Positions 31,158-40,378 of a DNA stretch of 64,000 nt are shown piece by piece. The stretch spans positions 186,001-250,000 of the forward strand of contig NZ_BPQU01000002.1 in the NCBI RefSeq assembly GCF_022179445.1, written 5' to 3'. The position numbers and the translations under genes are program-made. Under the pieces are notes generated by a model. It was not told where the DNA came from, did no database searches, and saw nothing but the letters and a program-made list of their open reading frames with translations. Every line of letters begins with the position of its first letter. Position 1 is the first letter of the stretch. The DNA is from Methylobacterium mesophilicum. Lineage in GTDB: Bacteria > Pseudomonadota > Alphaproteobacteria > Rhizobiales > Beijerinckiaceae.

Positions 31158-32195
31158 ATGTCGTCTCGAATCCGCTTGCCCCTGTCCCGCCGCAGGTTCC
31201 TGTCCACCGGCTCGACGGCGATCCTCGCCGGAACCGTGGCGATGCCGCACGTGGCCCGGGCCCAGCGGGCGGACTTCACCTACAAATACGCCAACAACCT
31301 GCCCGACACGCACCCGATGAACGTCCGCGCCCGGGAGATGGCGGAGGCGTTGCGTGTCGAGAGCGGCGGCCGGTTCGATCTCAAGATCTTCCCCACGAGC
31401 CAGCTCGGCTCGGACACCGACACGCTGAGCCAGCTGCGCTCGGGCAGCGTCGAGTTCTTCACGATGTCGCCGCTGATCCTCTCGACCCTGGTGCCCAACG
31501 CCTCGATCAACGGCATCGGCTACGCCTTCCCGAATTACGACGCCGTCTGGCCCGCGATGGATGGGGAGCTCGGCGCCTGGGTCCGCCAGCAGATCGCCAA
31601 GGCCAACCTCGTGGCCATGGAGAAGATCTGGGACAACGGCTACCGCCAGACGACCTCCTCGACCCGGCCGATCGCCAGCCCGGACGACTTCAAGGGCTTT
31701 CGGATCCGCGTGCCGGTCTCGCCGCTCTGGACCTCGATGTTCCGGGCGTTCGAGGCCGCACCCGCCTCGATCAACCTGAACGAGACCTACTCGGCCCTCC
31801 AGACCAAGATCGTCGAGGGCCAGGAGAACCCGCTGGCGGTGATCGCCACGACCAAGTTCTACGAGGTGCAGAAATACTGCTCGCTCACCAACCACATGTG
31901 GGACGGCTACTGGTTCCTGGCGAACCGCCGGGCCTGGGAGCGCATCCCCGAGGACCTGCGCACCATGGTCGCCCGCCACATCAACGAGGCCGGCATGAAG
32001 GAGCGGGCCGACGTCGCCAAGCTCAATGCCAGCCTGCAGGAGGACCTGACGAAGAGCGGCCTGGTGTTCAACAAGCCTGATCCGGAGCCGTTTCGCGAGA
32101 AGCTGCGCAAGGCCGGCTTCTACGCCGAATGGAAGGGCCGGTACGGCGAGGAGGGCTGGTCCCTCCTCGAGAAGGCCTGCGGGAAGCTCGCGTGA
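31158..32195 (+). CDS. dctP: TRAP transporter solute-binding protein (first copy)
   Basis: A 345-residue periplasmic solute receptor. A twin-arginine leader (SRRRFLSTGSTAILAG) is cut near ARAQ. The conserved FKGFRIRVP segment holds the arginine that pairs with a carboxylate ligand, and NETYSALQTKIVEGQENPL is typical of DctP. AGGAGG at 31146-31151 sets the start at 31158. A second, similar DctP lies at 38249-39265 and the only permease is next to that one. Confidence 0.93.
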   Translation: MSSRIRLPLSRRRFLSTGSTAILAGTVAMPHVARAQRADFTYKYANNLPDTHPMNVRAREMAEALRVESGGRFDLKIFPTSQLGSDTDTLSQLRSGSVEFFTMSPLILSTLVPNASINGIGYAFPNYDAVWPAMDGELGAWVRQQIAKANLVAMEKIWDNGYRQTTSSTRPIASPDDFKGFRIRVPVSPLWTSMFRAFEAAPASINLNETYSALQTKIVEGQENPLAVIATTKFYEVQKYCSLTNHMWDGYWFLANRRAWERIPEDLRTMVARHINEAGMKERADVAKLNASLQEDLTKSGLVFNKPDPEPFREKLRKAGFYAEWKGRYGEEGWSLLEKACGKLA

Positions 32196-32251
32196 ACGGC
32201 CCGGCGGGGCCGGCGCCGCGCGGCGGCGTCGCGCCCTGTTCGCGGCGGGTG

Positions 32252-33832
32252 ATGAACCTCGCCCACTTTCTGCGCCGGGCGGCCCGCCGCTGGCCGGACG
32301 CGATCGGCCTCGCCTGGGGTGACCGGACCTGGAGCTGGGGCGCCCTCGATGCCCGGGTCGACGCCATGGCGGCGGCGCTCGCGGCCCGGGGCGTCGCCAA
32401 GGGCGACCGCGTGCTGGTCCAGGCGCGCAACGGCAACCAACTGTTCGAATCGATGTTCGTCTGCTTCCGGCTCGGCGCCGTCTGGGTGCCGACGAATTTC
32501 CGGCAGACGCCCGCGGAGGTGGCCTATCTCGCCCGCGCCAGCGGCGCCTCGGCGCTGATCTGCGGCGCGGAGTTCCCCGACCACGCCGCCGCGATCCGCG
32601 AAGCCGCGCCGGACCTGCGCCTCGTGGTCGCGATCGGCGGCTCCGCCTTCGGGCTGGATTACGACGCCCTAGTGGCCGCGCACGCCGGGCAGGCGGCCCC
32701 GACCGCCGATGTCGAGCACGACGATCCGTGCTGGTTCTTCTTCACCTCGGGCACCACCGGCCGCCCGAAGGCGGCGGTGCTCACCCACGGCCAGATGGCC
32801 TTCGTGATCACCAACCATCTCTGCGACCTGATGCCGGGCACCGATGAGGCAGACGCCTCGCTGGTGGTCGCGCCGCTCTCGCACGGGGCCGGCATCCACC
32901 AACTCGCGCAGGTCGCGGCCGGCGCCAAGACGGTGCTCACCGGCGGCACGCGGCTGGACCCCGCGGAGGTGTGGTCGCTGGTCGAGCGGTGGCGCATCAC
33001 CAACCTGTTCACGGTGCCGACCATCGTGAAGCTGATCACCGAGCACCCGGCGGTCGCGGTCCACGACCACACCAGCCTGCGCCACGTGATCTATGCCGGC
33101 GCGCCGATGTACCGGGAGGACCAGAAGCGGGCGCTGCGGGCGCTCGGGCCGGTGCTGGTTCAGTATTTCGGGCTCGGCGAGGTGACGGGCAACATCACCG
33201 TGCTGCCGCCCCGCCTGCACGCCGCCGAAGACGGGCCGGGGGTGAAGGTCGGCACCTGCGGCTTCGAGCGCACCGGCATGCAGGTGCAGATCCAGGACGG
33301 GGCAGGGCGGGAATTGCCGGCGGGCGAGACCGGCGAGATCTGCGTCTGCGGCCCGGCGGTGTTCGCGGGCTACTACGACAATCCGGAGGCCAACGCGGCG
33401 GCGTTCCGGAACGGCTGGTTCCGCACCGGCGACCTCGGCCACCTCGACCCGGAAGGGTTTTTGTTCATCACCGGCCGCGCCTCCGACATGTACATCTCGG
33501 GCGGGTCGAACGTGTACCCGCGCGAGACCGAGGAGAAGCTTCTGAAGCATCCGGCCATCGCCGAGGCCGCGATCCTGGGGGTGCCCGACCCGGCCTGGGG
33601 CGAGGTCGGCGTCGCGGTCTGCGTCGCCCGCCCCGGCGCCGAGATCGGCGAGGCGGAATTGATCGCGTGGCTCGCCGGCGAGGTCGCCCGCTACAAGCTG
33701 CCGAAGCGGGTGTTCTTCTGGGAGGCATTGCCGAGATCCGGCTACGGCAAGGTCACCAAGCGGGCGATCCGCGAAGGGCTCGAAGCAAGCGGCTGCTTGC
33801 CGTTCGATCCGGGTGCCCCTGCCGGACGGTGA
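32252..33832 (+). CDS. Acyl-CoA/acid-CoA ligase (AMP-binding)
   Basis: A 526-residue ANL-superfamily enzyme that activates a carboxylate as its adenylate and then its CoA thioester. It has the P-loop FFTSGTTGRPKAAVLTHG, YFGLGEVTG, the hinge TGRASDMYISGGSNVYP and the catalytic Lys in GYGKVTKRA. ATG at 32252 gives the usual N-terminus (MNLAHFLRRAARR). A GTG at 32192 overlapping the dctP stop is an alternative. Neighbourhood suggests it activates the acid imported by the TRAP system or a product of it. Confidence 0.88.
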   Translation: MNLAHFLRRAARRWPDAIGLAWGDRTWSWGALDARVDAMAAALAARGVAKGDRVLVQARNGNQLFESMFVCFRLGAVWVPTNFRQTPAEVAYLARASGASALICGAEFPDHAAAIREAAPDLRLVVAIGGSAFGLDYDALVAAHAGQAAPTADVEHDDPCWFFFTSGTTGRPKAAVLTHGQMAFVITNHLCDLMPGTDEADASLVVAPLSHGAGIHQLAQVAAGAKTVLTGGTRLDPAEVWSLVERWRITNLFTVPTIVKLITEHPAVAVHDHTSLRHVIYAGAPMYREDQKRALRALGPVLVQYFGLGEVTGNITVLPPRLHAAEDGPGVKVGTCGFERTGMQVQIQDGAGRELPAGETGEICVCGPAVFAGYYDNPEANAAAFRNGWFRTGDLGHLDPEGFLFITGRASDMYISGGSNVYPRETEEKLLKHPAIAEAAILGVPDPAWGEVGVAVCVARPGAEIGEAELIAWLAGEVARYKLPKRVFFWEALPRSGYGKVTKRAIREGLEASGCLPFDPGAPAGR

Positions 33833-34033
33833 CGGTCCGGACGACCGCGTTCGCTGCACCGCACCCGGCGAACATTGTTCGCGGACCAGTCCGGTGAAGA
33901 TTTCGTGCGCGCCTCATGCTTCTCTCGCATAGCAGGCCGCGGAAGAGCCCCCTCACGCGCGATCCCAGGCCGGCGCATATTGCACCGCAGCAACCGGGCG
34001 CGCCTGCCCGGCCCTTGTTCGGGATCGGGCACG

Positions 34034-34192
34034 ATGGCCACCCTCGCGTATATCGTCGGCTTCCGCTCCGAGCGTTCGCTCCTCGGTCAGGTGGCCGGGC
34101 GCCTCGAAGGCGCGCTGAAGCGCGTCGCTGCCGGTCGCTACGCCGAGCAGCGCGAGCGCGTCGCGCGCACCGGCAGCGCAGGGATGATCTGA
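34034..34192 (+). CDS. Small protein of unknown function
   Basis: A 52-codon frame (MATLAYIVGFRSERSLLGQV...) with an amphipathic middle and no signal peptide. It lies alone between the CoA ligase and the convergent transketolase, whose stop is 17 bases beyond. The ribosome-binding site is weak, so it may not be a gene, but the composition looks coding. Confidence 0.4.
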   Translation: MATLAYIVGFRSERSLLGQVAGRLEGALKRVAAGRYAEQRERVARTGSAGMI

Positions 34193-34208
34193 CCGGCCGC
34201 CACCAGCC

Positions 34209-36203
34209 TCAACCCAGGCGCGTCCGCGCGGCCTCCACCACCGCCTCGGCGGTGATGCCGAAATGCCGGAACAGGGCCTCCGGTGCCCCGGATGCGCCGA
34301 AGCCGGTCATGCCGACGAAGCCGCCATCCTCGCCGATCCACCGGTCCCAGCCGAAGCGCAGGGCGGCCTCCACGGCGACCCGGACCGTATCCCGCGGGAT
34401 GACCTGCCGGCGATAGGCCGCGTCCTGTGCCGCGAACGCCTCCCAGGACGGCATCGAGACTACCGCGGTGGGGATCCCGTCCGCCTGGAGAACGTCGCGG
34501 GCCGCGAGCGCCAGCGCCACCTCCGAGCCGGTGCCGATCAGCGTGACCCGCCGCGCACCGTCGGCCTCCGCCAGCACGTAGGCGCCCCGGGCACTGCGAT
34601 TCTCAGGGCCGCCCGGCCGGCGCAGCGCCGGGAGCGGCTGCCGCGAGCAGATCAGCGAACTCGGCCCGTGCCGGTTGGCCAAGGCCATCTCCCAGCATTC
34701 CGCCGTCTCGACCGCGTCCGCCGGGCGCAGGACCAGCATGTTCGGGATCGCCCGGAGCGAGGCGAGGTACTCCACCGGCTGATGGGTCGGGCCGTTGCGG
34801 CCGATGGCGGTCGAATCGTGGCTGTAGACCGTGATGACCGGCAGGTTCATCAGCGCCGCCATCCGCAGCGACGGGCGCATGTAATCCGAGAAGACCAGGT
34901 AGGTGGCACCCACCGGCACCAGCCCGCGATGGGCCGCGATGCCGTTCATCATCGAGCCCATCGCGTGCTCGCGGATGCCGTAATGCAGGTAGCGCCCGGA
35001 GCGGTCCTGCGCCGTGAAGGCGTGGAGCTCGCCCTTGTGCCGGGTCGGGCCTTCAAGATCCGGGGCGCCGGAGAACAGCTCGGGGATCGCCTCCGACAGG
35101 GCGGCGACGATCTCGGCGGAGACCTCGATGCTCGGGCGCGCCGTGCCTTCGGCGGCGAAGCGATCGCGCAGGGCGCGCAGCGCGTCGCGCCACGTCTCCG
35201 GCAGGCGGCCGGCGCTGACCCGGTCGAACTCCGCCCGGACCCGGGAGGGCAGGGCCTCGCGACGGGCCTGCCAATCCGCGTAGGCGGCGGCATTGCGGCC
35301 GGCGACACCCCTGCGCCACGCCGCCTCCACGTCGTCCGGCACCGAGAAGGCCGGATGGTCCCACCCCTTCGCGGCCCGGGCCTCGGCGAGGTCGGTCGCG
35401 AACACCCGCCCGCCATGGGCGCCGCGCTGGCCCTCCAGCCGCGGCAGGCCGCGGCCGATCACGGTGCGGCAGGCGATCAGACTCGGGCGCGGGTCGCCCT
35501 GGGCGACGAGAATCGCGGCCGAGACCGCCTCGACGTCGTGGCCGTCCGCGTCGATCACCTGCCAGTCGGCGGCGCGGAAGCGGGCGCGCACGTCCTCCGA
35601 GATCGACAGGTCAGTGGCGCCGTCGTCGGTGATCCGGTTGTCGTCCCACAGGAACGTGAGCTTCGACAGGCGCAGGTGGCCGGCGAGCGAGATCACCTCG
35701 TGGGCGATGCCTTCCTGCAGGCAGCCGTCGCCGACCAGCGCGTAGGTGCGGTGGTCCACGAGGTCGGGGCCGAACTCCGCGGCGAGCCTGGCCTCGGCCA
35801 CCGCCATCCCGACCGCGTTGGCGATGCCCTGCCCGAGGGGCCCGGTGGTCGCCTCGATGCCGAGTTCCGGGGCGATCTCCGGATGGCCGTGGGTGTGGGA
35901 GCCGAGTTCGCGGAAGCGCCGGATCTGCTCCATCGGCAGGCCGGCATAGCCGGCGAGATGGAGCACGGCATAGAGCAGCATCGAGCCGTGCCCGTTCGAG
36001 AGCACGAACCGGTCGCGGTCGGGCCATTCCGGTTCGGCCGGGTTGCACTTCAGGTGACGGGTGAACAGGGCCACCGCGATCTCGGCGCAGCCGAGCGGCG
36101 CACCGGGATGCCCGTCGCCCGCCCGCTCGATCGCGTCGAGGGAGAGGAAGCGGATCGCGTCCGCCATCCGGACGGTGAGCGTACTGAAGCGGTTCTGGGG
36201 CAT
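34209..36203 (-). CDS. tkt: Transketolase, full length
   Basis: A 664-residue thiamine-diphosphate enzyme that moves two-carbon ketol units between sugar phosphates. It has the N-terminal substrate region GDGHPGAPLGCAEIAVALF, the TPP motif GDGCLQEG...DDN (about residues 155-187), the pyrimidine domain with GIREHAMGSMMNGI, and the C-terminal domain. It is on the same strand as the TRAP genes, 140 bases downstream of dctQM across a hairpin element. It coexists with a separate two-subunit transketolase at 40369-42251. Confidence 0.95.
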   Translation of the reverse strand: MPQNRFSTLTVRMADAIRFLSLDAIERAGDGHPGAPLGCAEIAVALFTRHLKCNPAEPEWPDRDRFVLSNGHGSMLLYAVLHLAGYAGLPMEQIRRFRELGSHTHGHPEIAPELGIEATTGPLGQGIANAVGMAVAEARLAAEFGPDLVDHRTYALVGDGCLQEGIAHEVISLAGHLRLSKLTFLWDDNRITDDGATDLSISEDVRARFRAADWQVIDADGHDVEAVSAAILVAQGDPRPSLIACRTVIGRGLPRLEGQRGAHGGRVFATDLAEARAAKGWDHPAFSVPDDVEAAWRRGVAGRNAAAYADWQARREALPSRVRAEFDRVSAGRLPETWRDALRALRDRFAAEGTARPSIEVSAEIVAALSEAIPELFSGAPDLEGPTRHKGELHAFTAQDRSGRYLHYGIREHAMGSMMNGIAAHRGLVPVGATYLVFSDYMRPSLRMAALMNLPVITVYSHDSTAIGRNGPTHQPVEYLASLRAIPNMLVLRPADAVETAECWEMALANRHGPSSLICSRQPLPALRRPGGPENRSARGAYVLAEADGARRVTLIGTGSEVALALAARDVLQADGIPTAVVSMPSWEAFAAQDAAYRRQVIPRDTVRVAVEAALRFGWDRWIGEDGGFVGMTGFGASGAPEALFRHFGITAEAVVEAARTRLG

Positions 36204-36266
36204 GGGGGGGCTTCAAAGTACAGGCGTGCGTGTGGTTTTTCAAAGTGTTGAGCCTTTTAGCGGGGT

Positions 36267-36331
36267 ATCGGGGCGGCGCCCCGATGAACCAGGGCTTCGC
36301 CCTGGACCCACGAAAGGTCTCGGACCTTTCG
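36267..36331. repeat. Three tandem hairpins after dctQM
   Basis: ATCGGGGC-GGC-GCCCCGAT (36267-36285), CCAGGGC-TTC-GCCCTGG (36289-36305) and CGAAAGGTC-TCG-GACCTTTCG (36311-36331) are all perfect stems with three-base loops. On the minus strand they follow the dctQM stop directly. GGTATCGGGGC also occurs, in inverse orientation, in the element after pgm, so this is probably a dispersed repeat. Confidence 0.75.
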
Positions 36332-36343
36332 GATCCTCGGTTT

Positions 36344-38236
36344 TCAGAGGAACCCGATCGAGAACCAGGGGACCAGGATGATGACGACGAGGCCGATCAG
36401 CAGGGCCAGGATGTAGCCGACGATCGGGCGCATGCCCGCGTCCGGGTGGATCCGGCTGATCGCGCAGGCGGCGTAGTAGCCGACCCCGAAGGGCGGGGCG
36501 AACAGCCCGATGCCCATGGCGAGGATCACCACCATCGCGTAGTGCACCTCGTGGACGCCGACCTGCCGGGCGATCGGGAACAGCAGCGGGCCGAACAGCA
36601 CGATCGCCGGGATGCCCTCCAGCACCGAGCCCAGGACGATGAAGGCGCCCGCCGACACGAACAGGAAGCCCACGGGGCCGCCGGGCAGGCTCTTCATCGC
36701 CACCGCCAGCGTCTGCGAGAAGCCCGACTGGGTCAGCGCCCAGGCCATGCCGGTGGCCGCGCCGATGATCAGCAGGATCGCCCCCGACAGGGTCGCGGTC
36801 ATCACCAGCATCGGGTAGAGCCGCCGCCAGTCGAACTGGCGGTAGATCAGCAGCCCCGCCAGCACCGCGTAGACGATGCCGATGGTCGAGACCTCGGTGG
36901 CGGTGGCGATGCCCTCGACCACCGCGAAGCGGATCACGAAGGGCAGCGCCAGGGCCGGCACCGCCACCACGAGCGCCCGGCCGATCACGCTCCGCGACGG
37001 CCGGGCGACGTGGCTCAGGTCCTCCCGACGGTAGCGCCACCAGACCAGCACGCAGAGAGTCACGGCCAGCACCAGGCCGGGCATCAGGCCGCCGGTGAAC
37101 AGGGCCGTGATCGACACGCCGGTGACCGAGCCGATGGTGATCAGCACGATCGAGGGAGGGATCGTCTCGGTCTGCGCGCCGGTGGTGGCGAGCAGCGCCA
37201 CGAGGTCGCCCTCCTTGGCGCCCCGCGCCTTCATCTCGGGAAACAGCACGGGCGCGACCGCGGCCATGTCGGCGGCCTTCGAGCCGGAGATGCCCGAGAC
37301 GAGGTACATGGCGCCGACCAGCACATAGTGCAGGCCGCCGCGGACGTGACCGAGCAGTGAGGCCAGGAACCCGACCATCGCCCGGGCCATGCCGGTCATC
37401 TCGATCAGCAGGCCGAGGAACACGAACAGCGGCACCGCGAGCAGGATCAGGTGGCTCATGCCCTCGTCCATCCGCCCGACCACCACCATCGACGGGGCGT
37501 TGGTGGTGAGCGTGATGTAGGCGTAGGTGGACAGACCGAACGCGAAGGCGATCGGCACGCCGGAGAAGACCAGGGCGCCGACCCCGAGGACGAAGAACAG
37601 CAGCAGGTTGAGGTTGCCGAGCCCCATGAGCCAGGGCTGGAGCGCGATGAGCCCAGCCGCGATGCCGCCGCCGAGCGCCAGCGCCCCGACGGTGAGCCGC
37701 CAGTCGGCGGATTCCAGGAGACGGATCACGGCGACCAGCAGCATGAGGCCGAAGCCGATCGGGAGGGCGGCGGCCCGCCAGGCGTTGTTGAGCTCCAGCG
37801 CGGGGGTCTGGACGAAGGTCTCCTCGATGGCGAATTCGAAGGCCGGCTCCAGCACCAGCGCCACGAAGATCAGGCCGGCCACCAGGGCGACCGTCTCTAG
37901 GAAGGCGCGCAGGCGCGGGCCGCACATCGCCACGATGGCGGTCATGCGCATGTGCTCGGCGCGGCGGAACGCGACCACGGCGCCCAGCATGGCGAGCCAC
38001 AGGAACAGGATCGCGGCCAACTCGTCCGACCAGACCAGCGGCTCGCGGAACACGTAGCGGCTGACCACGCCGCCGAACAGCACGCCGATCTCGGCCAGAA
38101 CCAGCAGCGCCGCCGGGATCTCCACGAGGTAGCCGAGGGCCACGTCCAGCTTGCGCAGCCAGGTCCTGGCGCGGAGCGGCGGCCCCGCCAGCTCAAGCCC
38201 GGCCGCGCTCTCGACGGCCGCGATATCGATCTGCAT
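36344..38236 (-). CDS. dctQM: TRAP transporter fused permease (DctQ-DctM)
   Basis: A 630-residue inner-membrane protein. Residues 1 to about 195 form the small DctQ part (four helices; VSRYVFREPLVWSDELAAIL). The remainder is the large DctM permease with the motifs GVPIAFAFGLSTY, ISGSKAADMAAVAP and GAQTETIPPSIVLITIGS. It imports carboxylates using a sodium gradient and the DctP receptor. The start follows the dctP stop by 12 bases. Confidence 0.94.
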   Translation of the reverse strand: MQIDIAAVESAAGLELAGPPLRARTWLRKLDVALGYLVEIPAALLVLAEIGVLFGGVVSRYVFREPLVWSDELAAILFLWLAMLGAVVAFRRAEHMRMTAIVAMCGPRLRAFLETVALVAGLIFVALVLEPAFEFAIEETFVQTPALELNNAWRAAALPIGFGLMLLVAVIRLLESADWRLTVGALALGGGIAAGLIALQPWLMGLGNLNLLLFFVLGVGALVFSGVPIAFAFGLSTYAYITLTTNAPSMVVVGRMDEGMSHLILLAVPLFVFLGLLIEMTGMARAMVGFLASLLGHVRGGLHYVLVGAMYLVSGISGSKAADMAAVAPVLFPEMKARGAKEGDLVALLATTGAQTETIPPSIVLITIGSVTGVSITALFTGGLMPGLVLAVTLCVLVWWRYRREDLSHVARPSRSVIGRALVVAVPALALPFVIRFAVVEGIATATEVSTIGIVYAVLAGLLIYRQFDWRRLYPMLVMTATLSGAILLIIGAATGMAWALTQSGFSQTLAVAMKSLPGGPVGFLFVSAGAFIVLGSVLEGIPAIVLFGPLLFPIARQVGVHEVHYAMVVILAMGIGLFAPPFGVGYYAACAISRIHPDAGMRPIVGYILALLIGLVVIILVPWFSIGFL

Positions 38237-38248
38237 GCCGGTCGTCCT

Positions 38249-39265
38249 TCAGGTCAGCTTGCCGGAGACGTCTTCGAGATGCGCCCACGCCGCATCCCCG
38301 TACTTGGCCTTCCAGTCGCGGTAAAAGCTCGTCCGGCCCAGCGCCTCACGGAACCGCGCGCGGTCGACGTCGACGAAGCTGATGCCCTTGGCGGCAAGGC
38401 TCTCCCGCAGGGACAGGCTGAGCTTGGCCACATCCGCGCGCTGGTCGGTGCCGGACCGGTCGAATTCATGCGAAACGGTCCGGCGCAGATCCTCCGGCAG
38501 GCGCTGCCAAGCCTTCTTGTTGCCCAGGATCCAGTAGCCGTCCCAGACGTGCCCGGTCAGGCTGCAGGATTTCTGCACCTCGTAGAGCCGGGCCGTCGCC
38601 GTGATGGCAAGCGGATTCTCCTGCCCCTCGACCACTTTGGTCTGGAGCGCGGAGTACAGCTCGTTGAAATTGATCGGCGCCGCGCCGGCTTCGAGCGCCT
38701 TGAACAGCGAGGTCAGCATCGGCGCCGGCGGCACGCGGATCTTGAAGCCCTTCAGGTCTTCGGGCGTCTTGATCTCGCGGGTCGAGGAGGTGATCTGCCG
38801 GAAACCGTTGTCCCAGACCTTCGAGACGGTGAGGATCGGCGTCTTGGCGATCTCGGCCCGGACGTAGGCGCCGAGCCCGCCATCCATCGCCGACCAGACC
38901 GCGTCGTAATCCTTGAACGCGAAGCCGGTGTTGGGAAGGCTCGCGGCCGGCACGAAGGTGGCGAGGATCGAGGTCGCGAGGTTGAAGAACTCGACGCTGC
39001 CGTTGCGCACCTGCGCCAGCAGGTCGGTGTCGGAGCCGAGCTGGTTGGCCGGGAACAGCTTGATCTCCAGGCGCCCGCCGGTCGCCTCGCGGATCCGGTC
39101 GAGGGCTTCCTGCGCCCGGACGTTGACCGGGTGGGTCGGGTCCTGGCCGGTGGCGAGCTTGTAGGAGAACTCGGCCGCCTGCCCGCGCCGGGTCAGGATG
39201 CCGAAGACCGGCACGGCGGTCGCGCCCACGAGCAGGCTGCGGCGGCTGAAACGCGTGTCGCGCAT
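38249..39265 (-). CDS. dctP: TRAP transporter solute-binding protein (second copy)
   Basis: A 338-residue periplasmic receptor with a twin-arginine leader (FSRRSLLVGATAVPVFG). LKGFKIRVPPAP holds the ligand arginine, and NELYSALQTKVVEGQENPL is shared with the copy at 31158-32195. It lies directly upstream of dctQM, so this pair forms the complete transporter. The 231 bases upstream to the dehydrogenase stop show no hairpin or gene and may hold a separate promoter. Confidence 0.94.
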   Translation of the reverse strand: MRDTRFSRRSLLVGATAVPVFGILTRRGQAAEFSYKLATGQDPTHPVNVRAQEALDRIREATGGRLEIKLFPANQLGSDTDLLAQVRNGSVEFFNLATSILATFVPAASLPNTGFAFKDYDAVWSAMDGGLGAYVRAEIAKTPILTVSKVWDNGFRQITSSTREIKTPEDLKGFKIRVPPAPMLTSLFKALEAGAAPINFNELYSALQTKVVEGQENPLAITATARLYEVQKSCSLTGHVWDGYWILGNKKAWQRLPEDLRRTVSHEFDRSGTDQRADVAKLSLSLRESLAAKGISFVDVDRARFREALGRTSFYRDWKAKYGDAAWAHLEDVSGKLT

Positions 39266-39496
39266 GATTTCACTCCCTGGGTCGTCCCGAGCCGCGCGAT
39301 CCCCGCCGTTATCCGGTCGTGTGGATTCGTGCGTCCCTTCAGTCTTCGCGGCCCGGTACTGGTATCCGGGGGACCGCTTCTGTGCGTCTCACGCGCCGTC
39401 TCTTGCTCCGGCGCCGATCATCCAGGCTCAGCGGCGCGGGGACAAGCCGTGGCGGCGCACGAACGCCGACACTTCACCGCTCCCGTGCCCGCCCGT

Positions 39497-40378
39497 TCAG
39501 TCCCCGTTGAGGGCGCGATAGGCGCGCACCACCTGGCTGTCGTCGGCGGCGCCGTCGCCGCGGCCCGATGTCGAGACGAAGAGCTGATGGGCCAGCGCCG
39601 CGAGCGGCAGGGCCGCGCCGGCGCTGCGGCCGGCCTCCAGCACGATGCCGAGATCCTTGACGAAGATGTCGATCGCGCTGGTGACCTCCGGCTCGGCCTC
39701 CAGCATCCGGGGGCCGCGGTCGCGCAGCATCCAGCTCGATGCCGAGGAGCCCGAGAGGATCTCCAGCACCACCGCGAGATCGACCCCGACCCGCCCGGCC
39801 AGGGCCATCGCCTCGGCGGCGGCCGCGATGTGGACGCCGCACAGGAGCTGGTTCACGGCCTTGACGGTGGCGCCCTGGCCCGGCCGCTCGCCGACAGGGA
39901 AGATCCGGTCGCCGAGCGCATCGAGCACCGGGCGGATCTCCGCGAGCGTCGCGGACGGGGCCGCGGCCATGATCGTGAGCTTGGCGGCCTTGGCCCCGAC
40001 GACGCCCCCCGAGACCGGGGCGTCCACGAACCGGCGGCCGGTGGCCGAGACGCGCGCCGCGATGGCCTCCACGGCCCCCGGCGGACAGGTCGCCATCAGC
40101 ACGACGATCCCGTCGGGCGCGAGTGCGTCGAGGGCGCCGTGTGAGAACAGCACGTCCTCGGCCTGGGCGGCGTTCACCACCATCAGCAGGAGCGCGTCGG
40201 CGCCGTCCGCCGCCTGCGCCAGGGTCTCGGCCGGTGCGCCGCCTGCTGCCACCAGCGCCGCGCGGCTCTCCGCCCGGATGTCGTAGCCGCGGACGGAAAA
40301 ACCCGCGGCGACGAGGTGGCCCGCCATCGGCAGGCCCATGGCGCCGAGGCCGACGAAGGCGAGGCGGCTCACAGCCAT
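39497..40378 (-). CDS. Beta-hydroxyacid dehydrogenase (HIBADH family)
   Basis: A 293-residue NAD(P)-dependent enzyme of the 3-hydroxyisobutyrate/tartronate-semialdehyde reductase family. It has the dinucleotide site FVGLGAMGLPMAGHL, the substrate loop DAPVSGGVVGA and the catalytic Lys in TVKAVNQLLCG. The substrate is probably a hydroxyacid with three to five carbons. The ATG overlaps the preceding transketolase C-subunit gene by ten bases. It resembles threonate dehydrogenase (LtnD) as much as HIBADH. Confidence 0.88.
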   Translation of the reverse strand: MAVSRLAFVGLGAMGLPMAGHLVAAGFSVRGYDIRAESRAALVAAGGAPAETLAQAADGADALLLMVVNAAQAEDVLFSHGALDALAPDGIVVLMATCPPGAVEAIAARVSATGRRFVDAPVSGGVVGAKAAKLTIMAAAPSATLAEIRPVLDALGDRIFPVGERPGQGATVKAVNQLLCGVHIAAAAEAMALAGRVGVDLAVVLEILSGSSASSWMLRDRGPRMLEAEPEVTSAIDIFVKDLGIVLEAGRSAGAALPLAALAHQLFVSTSGRGDGAADDSQVVRAYRALNGD

